Translations under genes and position numbers: made by a program
Shown: in pieces, positions 45,173-58,673 of the stretch
How the letters are laid out: every line of letters begins with the position of its first letter
Position numbering within the stretch: the stretch's first letter is position 1
DNA from: Pinus tabuliformis
Taxonomy: Eukaryota > Streptophyta > Pinopsida > Pinales > Pinaceae
Direction of reading: 5' to 3'
Assembly: GCA_031772625.1 (NCBI GenBank)
Contig: CM062815.1
Coordinates: 116,630,989 to 116,694,988 of the forward strand
DNA length: 64,000 bases
Notes under the pieces: model-generated
Database searches by the model: none
Told to the model about the DNA's origin: nothing
The model's input: the letters and a program-made list of their open reading frames with translations, nothing else

Positions 45173-47192
45173 TTTTTTTACAGAAGCAAAACATTCAAAA
45201 ATACAAAATAAATAAAGCCCATATGACCCATGGATCCCCTTGTCATTGGTTCGATTGACGCTGTGTTGTTTCCCTATTTGTTGGATTCATTATGGAATGG
45301 GATGGAGGGAGAGGGTGCCCCCCCATTTAAAACTCATTCTTGTAGACTCACTCCAACATTAGCTTAAAAGTTAGCCAAGGAGTTTTGACCCCTTAAGATA
45401 TGGAAATCATACACCCTATCAAAATATATTATATATAGCTTGATTTGTGCCCATATCCGATAAGAAGGGGTAAAGATGTCTTATTGGAGTTTAAACAGTT
45501 GGTTGATGACCAAGCGTGTATCCCCAATCACCTCAAAGTTGCTTTATTTTTTTGAAATTGCTAACTTCATCCCCATCCACAGAGCCAATTGTTCTACTCT
45601 ATTGTCAGTGGAAGTTCTTGGTTATCTTGGATATCCTGCTTTTTAGATGATGGAGAAGAAAATCCAGTCTTTTCCCATTCTTTGAGAGCTTGTTCAACCC
45701 GTCTCAAATTTTTCACGCAGATGTAGGTTGACGATGGAAGAATATGTGTACCCCATATTCTCGAAACCATTTGGACCGCTTCATCTTCCGGGAGCCACAA
45801 ATGATTCAACCTGAAAGGGATTGACCCAAGAGCATCTGCTTCTGATACAACTAGAGAGATGGGATTATGGTCGAAGGCTGCATTGATAAGAGTTTATTCT
45901 TGTAAAAACAACCCCTATAGAAACCAGTCTCTATGGATCAAAAAATGGTCCATGCAAGTAGCTATCAATTGGGCACCAATCCTTCGATTGGTCCAACAGA
46001 AAATTTTGTTATGAGGCTTCTTATTCATCAACTTCCAATCTGAGAGAAGATCCTCTAGGTGTTCTTTGAAAGGATCCCTAACTATACTTCCCCCTCTTTT
46101 CTCCAAAGTGTCTAATATGGTGTTGAAATATCCAACCAAAATTCTCTGATGATGGTGATCCTCCAAATACAATGCATTCAAAGTGTTTCAAAATGCGTTC
46201 TTTTCTCCATAAAGAGTCAGGGAGCATATATTATAAAGCATCAGATTGCACCCTGTGTCTCGATGTTTCAGAATCATCATTATAATGCTCTGGAGAACAA
46301 GGTGAATCACTAATTGAAACTTTCTTGGATTCCAAATTGTGCATAGTCCTCTGGTTCCTTTGAAAGAACTATTTGTTTCCAAACTATTTTTCCAAAATAG
46401 ATCAATGGCAGTGAGCATTTCTTTCTCTAGAAGTTATGTCTCTTAGATGCAAAGAATGGTAGGGCGAGCATCCTGCACTAAATATTTCATGACTTGAATT
46501 TTCCTTTTACTACCCAACCCTTTGCAATTGCAAGATATGATTTTCATTATTTACCAGTTGGGTGAGATGACTTATCGACCTCTGTTCTAGGATTTATCTT
46601 CTGAGTCGGTTCTTTGTGGGAGTGTCCTTTGAAGGAGCCTATCCTTGATTGAAGCCCCAATTTACTCTCACAATTTAGTCTCTCAAACTTTGAGCACATG
46701 CAAACAATTTACTCATCAGTTCCGCTTTGTTGATGAATTTCCCTTGGCTATTTCCGATCACCCTAAGGCAACCATCACTCCAACAAGACATGGGGAGCCT
46801 AGGTAGCTTGGTCCAGACCGAACCCACAATGAGGATATCATCATATGGATCGAAATCTAGAAACCAACAATTTAGATACAAACCCCTTAGCCCGAAAAAA
46901 AATATGGCCCATTTCAAAGGATCCTTTGCCTATAAAGTAGGTTTTGATTTCTCCCTTCATAAGTGGTTTCTAGGATTTCTCTACCCATTATTCCATTGAG
47001 GCTAAAGAGGGCCACCTTCCTGTAAATTGTCCAACCAGACTGCTTTCTATAAATGCTTTAGTGATTTTTCTGAATAGACTGAAGGAAACTATACTTTGGG
47101 GATTTGATCCACCCTCATGAGGAACCTAGAGGCAGCCAATTTCGTCTTGGATTTATTCCTCAGAGAATTTAATAAGGTGAAGAATTCAAGTT
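45173..47192 (-). mobile_element. Internally deleted LINE, duplication copy 2
   Basis: Same order and gaps as 36239-38303: ORF1 DUF4283 (46675-47100, with FLDFDPYDD, VWTKLPRLPMSCW and CLRVIGNSQGKFINKAEL), endonuclease (45.8-46.55 kb, VGYFNT again in place of GDFN), an RNase H-like piece and an A tail (T run 45172-45178). The frame near the endonuclease N-terminus differs from copy 1: the codon before the catalytic Glu region reads as a stop. The ORF1 block is more open here than in copy 1. Confidence 0.8.
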
Positions 47193-48205
47193 AATTATTA
47201 GAGGGAGGAGGAGGAGGGGAGGAGCCCCCTCCAAAGCCATTGCAGGATGTGTTGCACATAGGCAAACCCTAGGAAGCTTCAAAACCAATGAGCCCATGGT
47301 TGTTGAATGACCAGAATACTCCTAATTTTTAATAAACAATATGAGTTTGTTTTAAATTATTTTAACACAATATTATATTAAAAATTTGTGCAACCTAATG
47401 TCAATGTGCACACCTCAGTATGCATTAGTATGAATATTATATTAGTGTACCGAAGCAACAAATATGGTTGAAGTGCACTCAATAAAAGAATCCACTAAGA
47501 TCTTTGGCCACTCACATTCACTAGAATCCTCCATCTTAAACGAAGCGAGAAGCGACATTGCAAAAATCTATATAGGTGGTATTTTCCTTGTTCCCTTCTC
47601 TTTTGTTTTACGCTTTTTCAACCATATGTTTGTCTATGCCATTTCCCTTCTTTTCCTCTTATATACATTTTTACTCTATTTTTTTCCAATTCGTGAATTA
47701 TGGTAATACGGGATCATGTGGCTTATCCTTTTACCTCCCAACCCTAATGACATCTAGCATCCTATTAGGCCTATACATGCACAAGTTTCATAGCCTTATC
47801 AAACTATGTAAATGGTTCCTTTATTAGTGCCATGTTACCTAGCGGGCCACTTGCAAATATGTTATGTAGGTAGGTTTTTGGTTTTATTAATTCAATTCCT
47901 TGCATTTCACCTTAGCCTTTTAGCATTTAGTTTTGTCTTCTAGCATTATTTCCAACAAAATCTTCCACTGTCTAAAATCCTAGTTTAAGAAGAAGCAATT
48001 TTTTGACTCCATAGTCCAATAGATTATGTCACTGATCTACTCAACCTAAAGCTTGGTTATTAGCACCTCAAACAGAGGAGCCACCATGTAGAGAGCCAAT
48101 GTCATCAACTTGTTGAGCCGAAAACACTTTCATGATAAATTATCCTCAAAATCAAGTCTTATCTAAGAAGTTTTCAAATACTCAAGGCTTTTCAAACTCA
48201 ATGAA
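47193..48205. other. Empty LINE target and non-coding end of duplication copy 2
   Basis: 47193-47209 is the intact pre-insertion site of the 38321-40454 LINE. The rest matches 40472-41463. No gene is seen. Confidence 0.75.
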
Positions 48206-48269
48206 AATTCCTTATCTTTTTAACCTTTTTTGAATGTATGCAAACTTTTCCTTTCTCTTCCTTTTGCAA

Positions 48270-48800
48270 ACTTGGTTCCTCTCAGTTCCAAAATATAAAT
48301 CAAGCCCTCTTTAAACTTGTTTGGACTTTATTCTCCATGATTATCAAATCAAGCCCAACTCTCAAATCAAACCTGATTTCCAAATAAATACCTCCTTTAA
48401 CTTGTTTGAACTTCACCTCTATATTAATTCTTCAATTGGCCCTGATTTCCAAATCAAACCTTCACTCACTTATTCAAACTTTTCCTTTGGATCGATTCCC
48501 AAATCAAGCTCGATTTCCAAACTAGACCCTTGTTAAGCTATTCAAACTCTACCTTTGCATTGATTATTGATTGGGCCTAATTTCCAAATTGGGACCTCGT
48601 TAAATTTGCTTCCTCCCTAATTCCCAAATCAAGGCCCCCTTTTGCAATCAAACCTCCACCTTTCATCGTAGTTTCAATGATTTTCCTTTGAACTCATTCG
48701 TAGATTTCATTTTTGAGATCAAGCTTGATCCTTTAATCCCTCATTCTATTGGCTTGTTCCCCAATTTCATGGTTGGGCCTGATTCCTCAATAAAGCCCCT
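48270..48800. repeat. Degenerate tandem array, TTTCCAAATCAAGCC type
   Basis: Variants of CCAAATCAAGCC or CCAAATCAAACC followed by TTGTT.AACTT recur about every 60 bp. Individual units are too diverged to count exactly. Confidence 0.5.
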
Positions 48801-48917
48801 TTTCACCTTAATTTGAATGTGTTCAAATATGTTCTTTGCCTCACCTTTTCAAATAGTTTCCAATTCAAATGTATTTTCTTGTGTTCAACTTGGTTCAGAT
48901 ATACTAATTGGCCTTAT

Positions 48918-49138
48918 ATTTGTAATCGAGTGCCCCTTGTAAGCTTTTTGAAAAGGGGATCTAAAGGTACAAATAAAGGTTGGTACTCCAAAGAAACTTG
49001 TGGCCCTATTTATTGTAAGAAATTAGTATCAAATTTGTAGTTGATTCCCCCTTGAAAGCTTTTCAAAAAGGATATCTAAAGGTACAAATAAAGGTTGGTA
49101 CTCCAAAGAAACATGAGGCCCTATTCATTGTAAGAAAT
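48918..49138. repeat. 115 bp direct tandem duplication
   Basis: Two units share GGTACAAATAAAGGTTGGTA and the following CCAAAGAAAC..G.GGCCCTATT, about 85 percent identical. Confidence 0.85.
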
Positions 49139-51668
49139 ATTGAACAAAAAGAAGATGCATAGAAACATAAGATACCAATAATCAAGGAATCACGACCTAG
49201 GTTATAATAATTGTTTCTCAATTAGACTCACACATGTGGCCCTAATTTTCCAATATTAAGAGATAATGCCAAACCAAAATTAGAAATTTAAGTCCAAGTC
49301 AATGACATATATTAGAAAGCAGTGGAATAATGAAGGGCTCTCATTGGTTGCCCAAAAAATGCTTTTCTAACCAAATGATGAGCTTATTTTTTCCCAATAG
49401 TGTATAAGAGAGATGTTTTTGTCTCTTACAAAGGAAGATTTTTCACTTTAGAGGTACATCTTTAGCAAAATGAGGAAGCAAAATAAGGCCACATGCCATC
49501 ACGTTTTTGAAGATTTTCCTACTGCGTCACAATTTTGCACCAAGTAGCATTCCTTTTCCTTATACTTCTCTCCTTCAATTCCATTCTTGATGTAAACATT
49601 ATTTGTATAAAAAACTCTATAGAAGTAAGCAATGAGGCGTAAGGTAGTGATTTTGTAACCCCAAACCTCGAGTGCATTTATTGTATAGATAGAATTATTA
49701 TTTCAAGCCCGAGCCTTTATAGTCCCCAACACTCAAGCTATTGTTTCCTAAATGAACTGCCATGTTTATTGTGAAAATCATGATTGAGGTTGGTGCCATT
49801 TGTAAATAATAAATTCAACCAAGTTATGTTGGTTTTCCCCTTTATTTTATATCTCATATGGTGTTGAGTAAACCAATGGATCTATGCTTTTCCTACCTAT
49901 TTAATTTTATATCTGATAAATGTGTTAGGAAAGTAGTTTCACCTTCTCCTAAGCTCGCATGTGTTCAATTTTCTAAGTTATTTGCAAATAAAACTTGATT
50001 ATGGTGCCCATGGTTTAAAATATCATTCATATGGCTTAAACCTATTAAAACCAACCATTGTCCCCTCATATGTTTCAAATGACATAAACAATTCTAAAGG
50101 CATCTAATGAGGATTAAATGATCCTCTTGCTTTAGGTTGAAGACTTGCCTTCTCCAACCACAAAGGGTATTGCATGTGTTTGATATTATTTAAGAATGGA
50201 TAAACAATCTTACAATAATAATAACTAACAAGGATATAATAACAAGGATGTTTGAATTCAAACTAATCAATAACAACATGGCTAGGCATATATAATAACA
50301 AGGATGTTTGAATTCAAACTAATCAATAACTATATGTGATTCTCAACTGTCTCATATCTGAAACCATCATAATGAAAAAACACACATTAAAAGAAAATAA
50401 AATAAAATAAAAAAGGAAATAAAATACAAGAAGGGAAAAAATAGCCTGATATTTAAAACATATTCATTTAATGCATTCAATGAACCATATGATAACGTGT
50501 ATGCAAATATGATTCAATATAAATATAGTAAATGAATAAGTATCCAATATTTTCTTCTAAATAACATGTATTCAAGAATACTTCTAACTAGATGTTAAAA
50601 CAATGAAAATATGAGTGGTTAAATGTCTCAATGTCATGAAGATTCCATTGATATTAGATTTCACATAAATCAATAAATGAAAAAGAAAATAAAAACTCAT
50701 CACAAGAGTCAACACACAAAGGAATTCTCAGACTGTTAGGATGTGAAAGCTATGATCATCGTGTGATTCCACGTCAAATTAAAATATCAATCTTCAAAAT
50801 AGCAATGCCAACCATTTGCATCAAAATCTCTTGAACCAAACTCTAGTTCTTTCTTTTATCCCTTGCAAAAATAGGTTAATAACTTTCTCATTATATAACG
50901 AACCTTGTAAATATGTTGGTGTTTAAATTTTAATGAAGTTATTAATTCAACTTATATATCCATTTTACATTAACTCCCATTTTATTTTGTAGTTTTCATA
51001 ATATATAAAAATTAAACTATTTTTACATGATGGAAAAATTAAAGCCATATCCATTGTCATTTTATTGAATGACTTTGGGAAGTCATCCATTTATAAACTT
51101 GATTGATTACCTAAATTGTTTTTGAGCAAATCTTCACTTCATAAAAGGCTAATATGCAAAATCAAATAGAGGAGTTACGCCGAAGTTAAATCCAACCTAC
51201 ACGTCCAACAAATCAAAGGGTTAATATTTATCATTTATACGCTATATATTGTTTATTTTTTAATTTCAATTATCAAACTATTTATGTTATCCCAAACTAG
51301 CCCCCCTGTATTACATACACATAAAAAATAGTTTTTCGAAATTTACATAATGATTTTGAACCAAATGAAACAACTTTATTTTCTTACCTCATTTTTTTCC
51401 TCGAAGTAAAACCATTTGAGTAGAAATGTAATTTATGTAACTTATATTTCATATAAAATAATTTGATTGTTTTCTTGTTTTGATCCAGGTAAAAAAATTT
51501 CGAAAAACCTTAAAATTGGGAATATATATCATTTGAGTGAATTTTATTTTTTAAATTTAGAAAAGTGGATAGTAAAAGGAATCCAAGCCAAGGCTTTAAA
51601 TGTTATTCAATATTCCCATTACAATATTAAATAAATAAACTTTAGAGGAGATAATGGATTGACAAGGT

Positions 51669-51919
51669 ATACACGTGGTTGTTGTTCCTAGTGGTTAGGG
51701 ACGGCTCTTCATAGCTTTTTCATCCGGGTTCGACTCACGCTATATGTAACGTTGCTTTGCAGTCTGTATATCTGCTCGCTTCGGGGATATGTGTTGTATC
51801 TGCTAACTTTGCAGTCTGTATATCTGCTCGCTTCGGGGATATGTGTTGTATCTGCTGACTTTAACGAATATGTATAAAAATGTTGCTTCTTCAGCGGAGA
51901 TGCACTTCCCCTAAAAAAA
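51669..51919 (+). mobile_element. tRNA-derived SINE
   Basis: A 251 bp insertion flanked by GGATTGACAAGGT (51656-51668) and GGATTGAAAAGGT (51920-51932). The head carries an RNA polymerase III A-box-like CTAGTGGTTAGG (51689-51700) and B-box GGTTCGACTCA (51727-51737), about 38 bp apart as in tRNA genes. The tail is CCCCTAAAAAAA. A 52 bp tandem duplication in the body (about 51759-51866, unit with GCAGTCTGTATATCTGCTCG) accounts for its length. It would be copied by LINE enzymes; I do not assign it to a named SINE family. Confidence 0.8.
51689..51737 (+). promoter_or_regulatory. Pol III internal promoter of the SINE (A and B boxes)
   Basis: A box CTAGTGGTTAGG at 51689-51700 and B box GGTTCGACTCA at 51727-51737. 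The B box matches the consensus GGTTCGANNCC except at its final position. Confidence 0.75.
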
Positions 51920-51932
51920 GGATTGAAAAGGT

Positions 51933-53165
51933 GAAATTGATATTGAGTAGGAAACATATTCATAAATTAAACATTTGCTTTGATCCGATGGGATTTCACA
52001 GGTGCATGTGCTCAGATGGGATGCAAAGGGGGACAACGACTGAGATCAACGATGGAACTTGACAACGATGGAACTTGACATTGGGTAAGAAACATGTCCC
52101 TCCTTTTAACTCTTTGTTTTTATCCGATATGATTTAAATTGCACTCACATGACCTGATATGATTTAAATTTCACTCGCATGCCTTATATCAAGGTGGGTA
52201 TGAATGTAAGTTTGGTTTATAGAAATAGATGTGATTTTGACCATTATTTGCTTTGGCAACATTATGGGTTATAATACTATGATTTATATAACTGTGTATA
52301 ATACTATGATTTAACATATGTGATATATTATGTTTTTTTTAAAGAGAGGTGGATATATTTAAACTACGTGTTACGACAACTATCGTTAAAATAGGTTTAT
52401 GAAAAGTCTTAATTATAATGCATCCTTCATCATATATTTCCCTTTTTTAGATAAACGTTGACATTTATAATTTTGGAACGATCTCATCAGATTTATGAAT
52501 TTTTGTAGGAAAATAATTTTATGGTTTATAAAAGACATGAAGTTAATATTAGTATTTTAAATTCAATTGAGAAATTTTTTATTTGACTGTATTTATTATG
52601 AATAAAATAATAATAACACTAAGAACTTGATGTTTAGGTTAAGGATTTAGGCGATGTGTGAATATTCTTAAGATGAGGTGTCTACGAATGAAGTTAATAA
52701 GGCTAAGTGTTAGAGCCTTAGAATAATTAAATTCATATATGATCGAAACCCCACTTTGTAAAATTGATCTAATAAAAGACTAAAATATTTGTTTGAAGGG
52801 TTGTGATTCTGATTAGAGACTTTAAATGATTGAGGTAGAGATCAACTATAAGGGACACATTAGCATGGGGAAAATAAATTTTAAGAGACAAAATAAGGCT
52901 AGTGATTGTAGGATGAGGGTACACATGAGATATAATTTGTAGAGATAGCCCAACTTAAAGAGGGTGAAATTGGGATACAACACCAACTTAAACTTGTTAA
53001 ACCCCCTTGGTAGTTGGCCTTTTCTAAATCACCTCCAAACTATAATTCAAAATCCTTTTATTTGTTTCCAATCACAATAGATATTGACTCCATGCACCAT
53101 TTTTCTATATTATAAATCCAATTTGAACTCCATCTATTTAGATAAGTTCTCCTTGGGTGATAGAC
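51933..53165. other. AT-rich DNA with micro-duplications
   Basis: No gene. Short tandem duplications: ACAACGATGGAACTTGAC at 52044-52080, GATATGATTTAAATT.CACTC at 52125-52190, and ATAATACTATGATTTA at 52270-52315. Confidence 0.6.
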
Positions 53166-53169
53166 AAGT

Positions 53170-56000
53170 ACCCCTGCCTTAAAGTGGTGCAAGAAGGTGC
53201 ACCCCACACATTATGCCTTTACATTTGGCCCTTAGATGAGAGATTGGGGACAACAATTTAAATAGTCCATTATAGAAGCATATGATGTAAATAAACAACA
53301 ACAATGATTGTTGGAGAAAGGAGTCACTAGGCCAAGCACAACACCATGCAATTCACCCATCATAATGGTGTCGAAGAAGGATGGAGGTTGGAGAATGTAC
53401 ATTGCTTATCATGCCTTGAAAAAAATCACCATAAAAAATAGGCATCTTATACCACAAATTGATCACTTTTTGGATATATTGCAACAATCCAAATTCTTCA
53501 CCATGTTTGACCTCAACTTAGATTACCATTAAAGCAAAAGATGTGTGAAAAAAAATGTTCAACGCAAGGCAAGGTTTGTACGCATGCCTAAAAAATAGGC
53601 ATCTTATACCACAAATTGATCACTTGTTGGATATATCGCAACAATCCAAGTTCTTCACCATGTTCAACCTCAACTTAGGTTACCATTAAAGCAAAAGATG
53701 CGTGAAAAAAAATGTTCAAGGCAATGCAATTTTTTGTACGAATGGCTATAAATGCCTCTCATTTTGTGTAATGCACCCACAACTTTCATAAAATTTATGA
53801 TGATGTTTTTGTGACCATATATTGACTCATTTGTAATATTATATATAGATGACACTAATCTTAATTGATAATTGACAAGAGAAAGTCTCACATGTGACAT
53901 TATAGGTACTAAAGACACTGAGAAAAAATCAATTGATTGTGAATCCAAAGAAATGTGATTTTGGAAAATAGTCCTTGATTTATCTCGGCCAAATGATTAA
54001 TGGAGGAGCATTGAGGATGGATATGAACAAGATTGTAGCCAACAGCCAATGCCCTAGTCCTACTAGCTTGAACAGATAACAAGTTTCATGGAAGCGACAC
54101 GATATTTGAGGAAATTCATATCACATTTTTTAGCAGTAGCAATACCATTACACACCATGACTCCGAAAGGAAAAAAAAAATCATTAGGGAAATCCACAAC
54201 AACAATCATTTAAAGAACCAAAGGGGAAGATCATCAATGTTTCAATCCTAGCTATGCCCAATTTACAACAATAATTTAATTAAAGACATATGAAAATGGG
54301 CACGCTTTAGGGGCTATGCTTATGCAAAGAGGAAGATTGACGCGTTACTATTCAAATTTGTTTTATGGAGAAACATTGGACTACCCCACATATGATAAAT
54401 AAATATTCATGATTGTGCAAGTAGTGAATAAGTGGGAGCATTATCTCTTGGGCAAGGAGACCACCGAACTTTGAAATTCCTACAAAGCCAAAGAAAAATG
54501 CAGCGAGGGATTAGAAATGGTTGGAATTTCTAAAAAAATCCACCTTTTGATAAAGTATAAGAAAGGGGTTACAAAATAGTTGGCCAACAATCTATTAACA
54601 TGCTATTGCAACTTGAACCTTTCACTCATGATCTACTAAGTGTATATCATCAAATAGATGAAAACTTTCAGGACATATATCAAAACCTAAAGGAGAGACC
54701 AATTTTTATTATGGAAGGGAATGAATACCATCTCTAGAATGGGCTACCATACAAGATAGACATGTGGATACCATGAAATATAACAACTTATTTGATTACA
54801 AAAGCTCACACTTCTAGAATAATATTACATTTTGGTGTGACAAAGATAGTGACAAATTTGCATAGGTATGTGCATTGGTCAAAGATGTAGAAATATGTGA
54901 CAAGATTTGCCAGGGGTTATGTTCTATGCAACACTAGCAAGCCAAATAATAGGAAGATTGGGTTGTACATGCCACAACTAGTACCAAAGAGAGCTTGGGA
55001 GAGTATCTCCATGGAATTTGCTGGATATTTACCCATGTCCTAAGAGACCATGACTACTTGTTTGTAGTTGTGGACCATTTTATTGAGACGTGTGTGCTCA
55101 TTATGGGTAAGAATATTATCACTACACAATAAGTAGCGAAGTATTTTTTTTGCTCATGTTTAGATATATTTTAGATTTTCAAATTCCATTATATCAAAAC
55201 ATGATAGTAGATTCATGGGAATATTTTTGATAGCGATTTGAATTTGAAAAAAGATGGATACCAAGTTAAGGTAATCCACTGTAGTTCATCTCCAAATTGA
55301 AAAACAAACTAATGTTGAAAATTAGACATTGATACAATTGTTGAGAGGTTACAATAGCAAGCACCCAAAGACATGGGATTATCAACTTGTGTACAAGTAA
55401 TAGTCATACAATCAAGAACTCCATTTCTCCACAAAAAAGTCATCTTTTGAGACTTATTCTAATTATCATCCTCCCTTACCCTTTGAAATTGTGTATGTAA
55501 AACAAAAGAAATAAGCAAAGGAGCAAGGATAAGAGAGGACAACAAGCACATTCATGGAAAGAATTTGGAAAATACACTTGAAGATGCAACAATAATTTCA
55601 TAGAAGCCAATAACAATAAAAAGTTGAACATGACCAACACAAAAAAGAACATAAATTTCATGTTGGAGGCAAGGTGTGGCATTACCTCTGTAAGGAATGT
55701 TTGCAAGGGGAAACAAAGAAACTCAAACCCCTCATATATAACCATTGACATTGTTGAACAAGTAAATGACAATGTCTTCAGATTGAGACTTCCTCCTTAT
55801 ATGCAAATTAATTATGTGGTGAAAGTAGAGCATCTGAAGTTGTTCAATCCTTGCATGTTATACGGAGAAGAAGACCATTAAGTTATTCTCATTGTAGAAT
55901 ACTTTGCATTGCATGCTATTAAAGTGTTGGAAAATGATACAAGTTTGCATAGAAAGGAACACGTAATTAGTAGAAGATAGCAAGAGATATAGCAGAGTGG
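53170..56000 (+). mobile_element. Ty3/gypsy pol remnant (fossil)
   Basis: Plus-strand pieces run in gypsy order: RT (53.3-53.8 kb, with SPIIMVSKKDGGWRMYIAYH and FFTMFDLNLDYH), RNase H (about 54.2-54.6), integrase (54.9-55.4, with GLYMPQLVPKRAWESISMEF) and the integrase C-terminal part (55.62-55.88, with NVFRLRLPPYMQINYVVKVE). A stretch of about 150 bp in RT is present twice (53441-53590, 53592-53740). No LTR pair could be fixed; the purine-rich AAGGGGGAGGGAGGGG at about 56336-56352 may mark its 3' side. It is very heavily broken and old. Confidence 0.75.
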
Positions 56001-58353
56001 CCTCAAAGGGAAAACACTAAGGAAAGAAAACTAGTATTGGAGGAACCAAGTTAAAATCAAGTTCCCTTACCTATCCTTGGAAGCTTTCTGGGACCAAGAG
56101 CCTCCCAATGGGGAGGCGTGATTCGAATTGGATCTAAAAAGAATTTGAATGGACATTGGTTCAGGGTAATGTAAGGAATTCAATAAATCATTTGTTTGGA
56201 AATGGAAGAGAGGTATATTGCTATAGATGTTGATGAGGATGTTAGAGAGGTGGTTGATAGTGGGAAGGAACCCACACTAAAGAAACCAATATCCATTCCA
56301 CCAATCACTCTGCAATGTCAACAAAAGAAAATATTTTAAGGGGGAGGGAGGGGAAAAAAATAAATCAAAGATAGGAGAACCAAGCATTAGATTGTTTCCA
56401 AAGAAGACAAAAAGAAAGAGAAACTTTTCACTTTGGGGAAGCTAAATAGTTGAGGATGACTGAGTTTTAGTTGAACCTAATATAGCACAATCTTCCTATA
56501 AACTAAGACAATGTAATGTGTAAGAGGTTATTTTTCTAACATTATGAAGGGAATGTTGTAATAGATCCCTAAGAAATGAAAGTAAATGCTTTGAAGAGCT
56601 AGTCTGAGTTGTATTTATATAAAATGAAGAAGATTGTTAGAAAGAAACATTAATGAAAACCATCTAAATGCTGGTTTTCTCATTTTGGTTTTCAAGGTAA
56701 ACATTGTGTTAAATGTGTTGATTGGTGTGTATTAAATGAATATTGTTTATGTACTACATTCTAGAGTATTATTGTGAAAGTTATAGGTTTTAAGAAAGAT
56801 TGACAATAATTTCATACAATTAATTTTATTCATGGCATCATTAACCACAACAACCAAATATATGAGACCATCCATCTATTTGATTTTCGATGAGTTCGAT
56901 GGCAATAGTGAAATGGTTGTTAGCTTTAGTTTCTAATCTCACACTAAATGTCTAAATTGGTAGCTGGAAATTCAATGTTTCATATAAGATACAATTCATT
57001 AAGCAAAAAAATTACAATCGATTGTAGTCACCAAATATGTGCCATCTCCCATTGCCTACAACATTAATAATATTTCCATTGCCTACAACACTAATAGTAT
57101 TTTCAAAATTATTGTGAGGTAACCACAACCACTTTCACCTAATAGTATTGCCAAAGTTGGTGTGGGGTAGCCACAACAATTTTCACCAAATTCTAAGTAC
57201 TCTATTCCACCCGAACCTACCTCCCGTAGCCATTGTATAATTTCATAGCATTCCATCAACCGTGATGTTTCAATATTAAAGTTTTCTCATGTCGTACACT
57301 ATGTTAATCTTGTATAGTATTTAATGTTAATTATCTTATGATTTTACATTGTATATATCGCCATGGATGAAAATAAGGAAAAGGAGCAACAATCGTCTTC
57401 ACGTGATTACCTAAGAGGAGTAGCACTAGTTGTGAAAGTCGTGTTGGACAATTTTCCCGGTCATTGGGACAAAGACTTTTCCTTATTAGTAATTGGCTCC
57501 ATGCCGCTTTAATGAAAAACATACACATATCTTTATTATTTTGTCTTTTAGTGAATAAACTTTAAAGTATGGAGCGAAACATTGTTGTGTTATGAGATTG
57601 CTTCCGCAAGATAGTTGTAGTTAATTTATATGATAATAGAGTGTTGGGTTGAGCCATGTACATAATTGATATTATGCATCTAATTAATTATAGTTGGAGT
57701 GTTGGGTGAACAACAATCAAAGCAATATTAAATTGATTGGCTTTACATACATGGTATATTGCTTTATGGTAATTTTGTTTAAAGTTTATGTAATTAATGA
57801 AATCATGAACAAAATGAAGTCATAACAAAGCATCAATATGGAAAGAGACTAATTTCAACGAGGTAAAGAAAATTTGGTGAAAACACAATTGAGTCAATAA
57901 TTGTTACTTAAAAATATGGTGTCTTTGATTCAAGTAGTCAAAGTTCATAATAGAGGAGCGTGAACACAAAACAAGTGATAAGGTTTCCCTACTTAAACCA
58001 TTAACTACAAGGGTTTCTAGGTCTTATCTAGCTCAAACTTAGAGTATTATAGTAAAATTTTATGTTTCTAAAGCAAATCATAAATATTGGTCCTTGGAAA
58101 ATCATACCTTTCAACAATTTGGTCACTGCAACCAATCCTCTATCTATACAAATGGCATTCTTTTCTATGGTGTTTAGATGATGTTTCTACCACCCATCAT
58201 TGCACTTTTGAAACAAAAGAAAGGGAATACTTATTGAAAATATTTGGTTGTAATATCAACTACTACATATTTTCATCGTGTATTCGATGAGTTTAGACAA
58301 CACAATGTTCGTCTCACTTGCGACCCAAAGCCCATTGCTTGTCCACTGATAAT
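56001..58353. other. Decayed intergenic DNA, no gene found
   Basis: 56.0-56.8 kb may include 3' sequence of the gypsy remnant (a purine tract near 56340 and TATATAAAATG near 56620). A CCATTGCCTACAACA duplication is at 57049-57100. Nothing else is recognised up to target duplication ATTGT at 58354-58358. Confidence 0.5.
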
Positions 58354-58673
58354 ATTGTTGTCAATTTATGGTATGTTCTATGCTTATAACAGTTTACTTC
58401 TTTTTCTTATTATATTCCACAGATTAGCAATCACATGTACATAAAGTAAAGTGCAGATAGAACATTAAACGATCGACAGAAAACAAGCCAAGACAAGAGA
58501 CACAAGATGTGGCGGCTAGCCAGGGACAAACCCCACAATGTGTGGGGAAACCCTTTGATCAAATCTTCTTTTATCTTCAATAATTTAGCAGAGAGAAATA
58601 TTACAATAAATCTGATTTATATCAGCAGTAGCAAACCCTAGATCAGCAGCATCAGCATTAGCGGCTTCATCAT

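Larger units (their letters stand above)
41467..48205. repeat. Tandem segmental duplication, copy 2
   Basis: Direct partner of 32481-41463. The join with copy 1 is at about 41460-41467, where the unit's non-coding end meets the middle of the copia integrase region. At 48205 similarity stops inside AAACTCAATGAAAATTCC. This copy has the empty LINE site at 47193-47209 and one extra copy of a 40 bp motif near 44.05 kb. Confidence 0.92.
48206..51655. other. Decayed intergenic DNA with short repeats
   Basis: No convincing open frame or element. It contains a degenerate array around TTTCCAAATCAAGCC (48270-48800), a 115 bp tandem duplication (48918-49138) and a 60 bp duplication (50230-50335). From 50.4 kb onward the DNA is very AT-rich. 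Confidence 0.6.
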
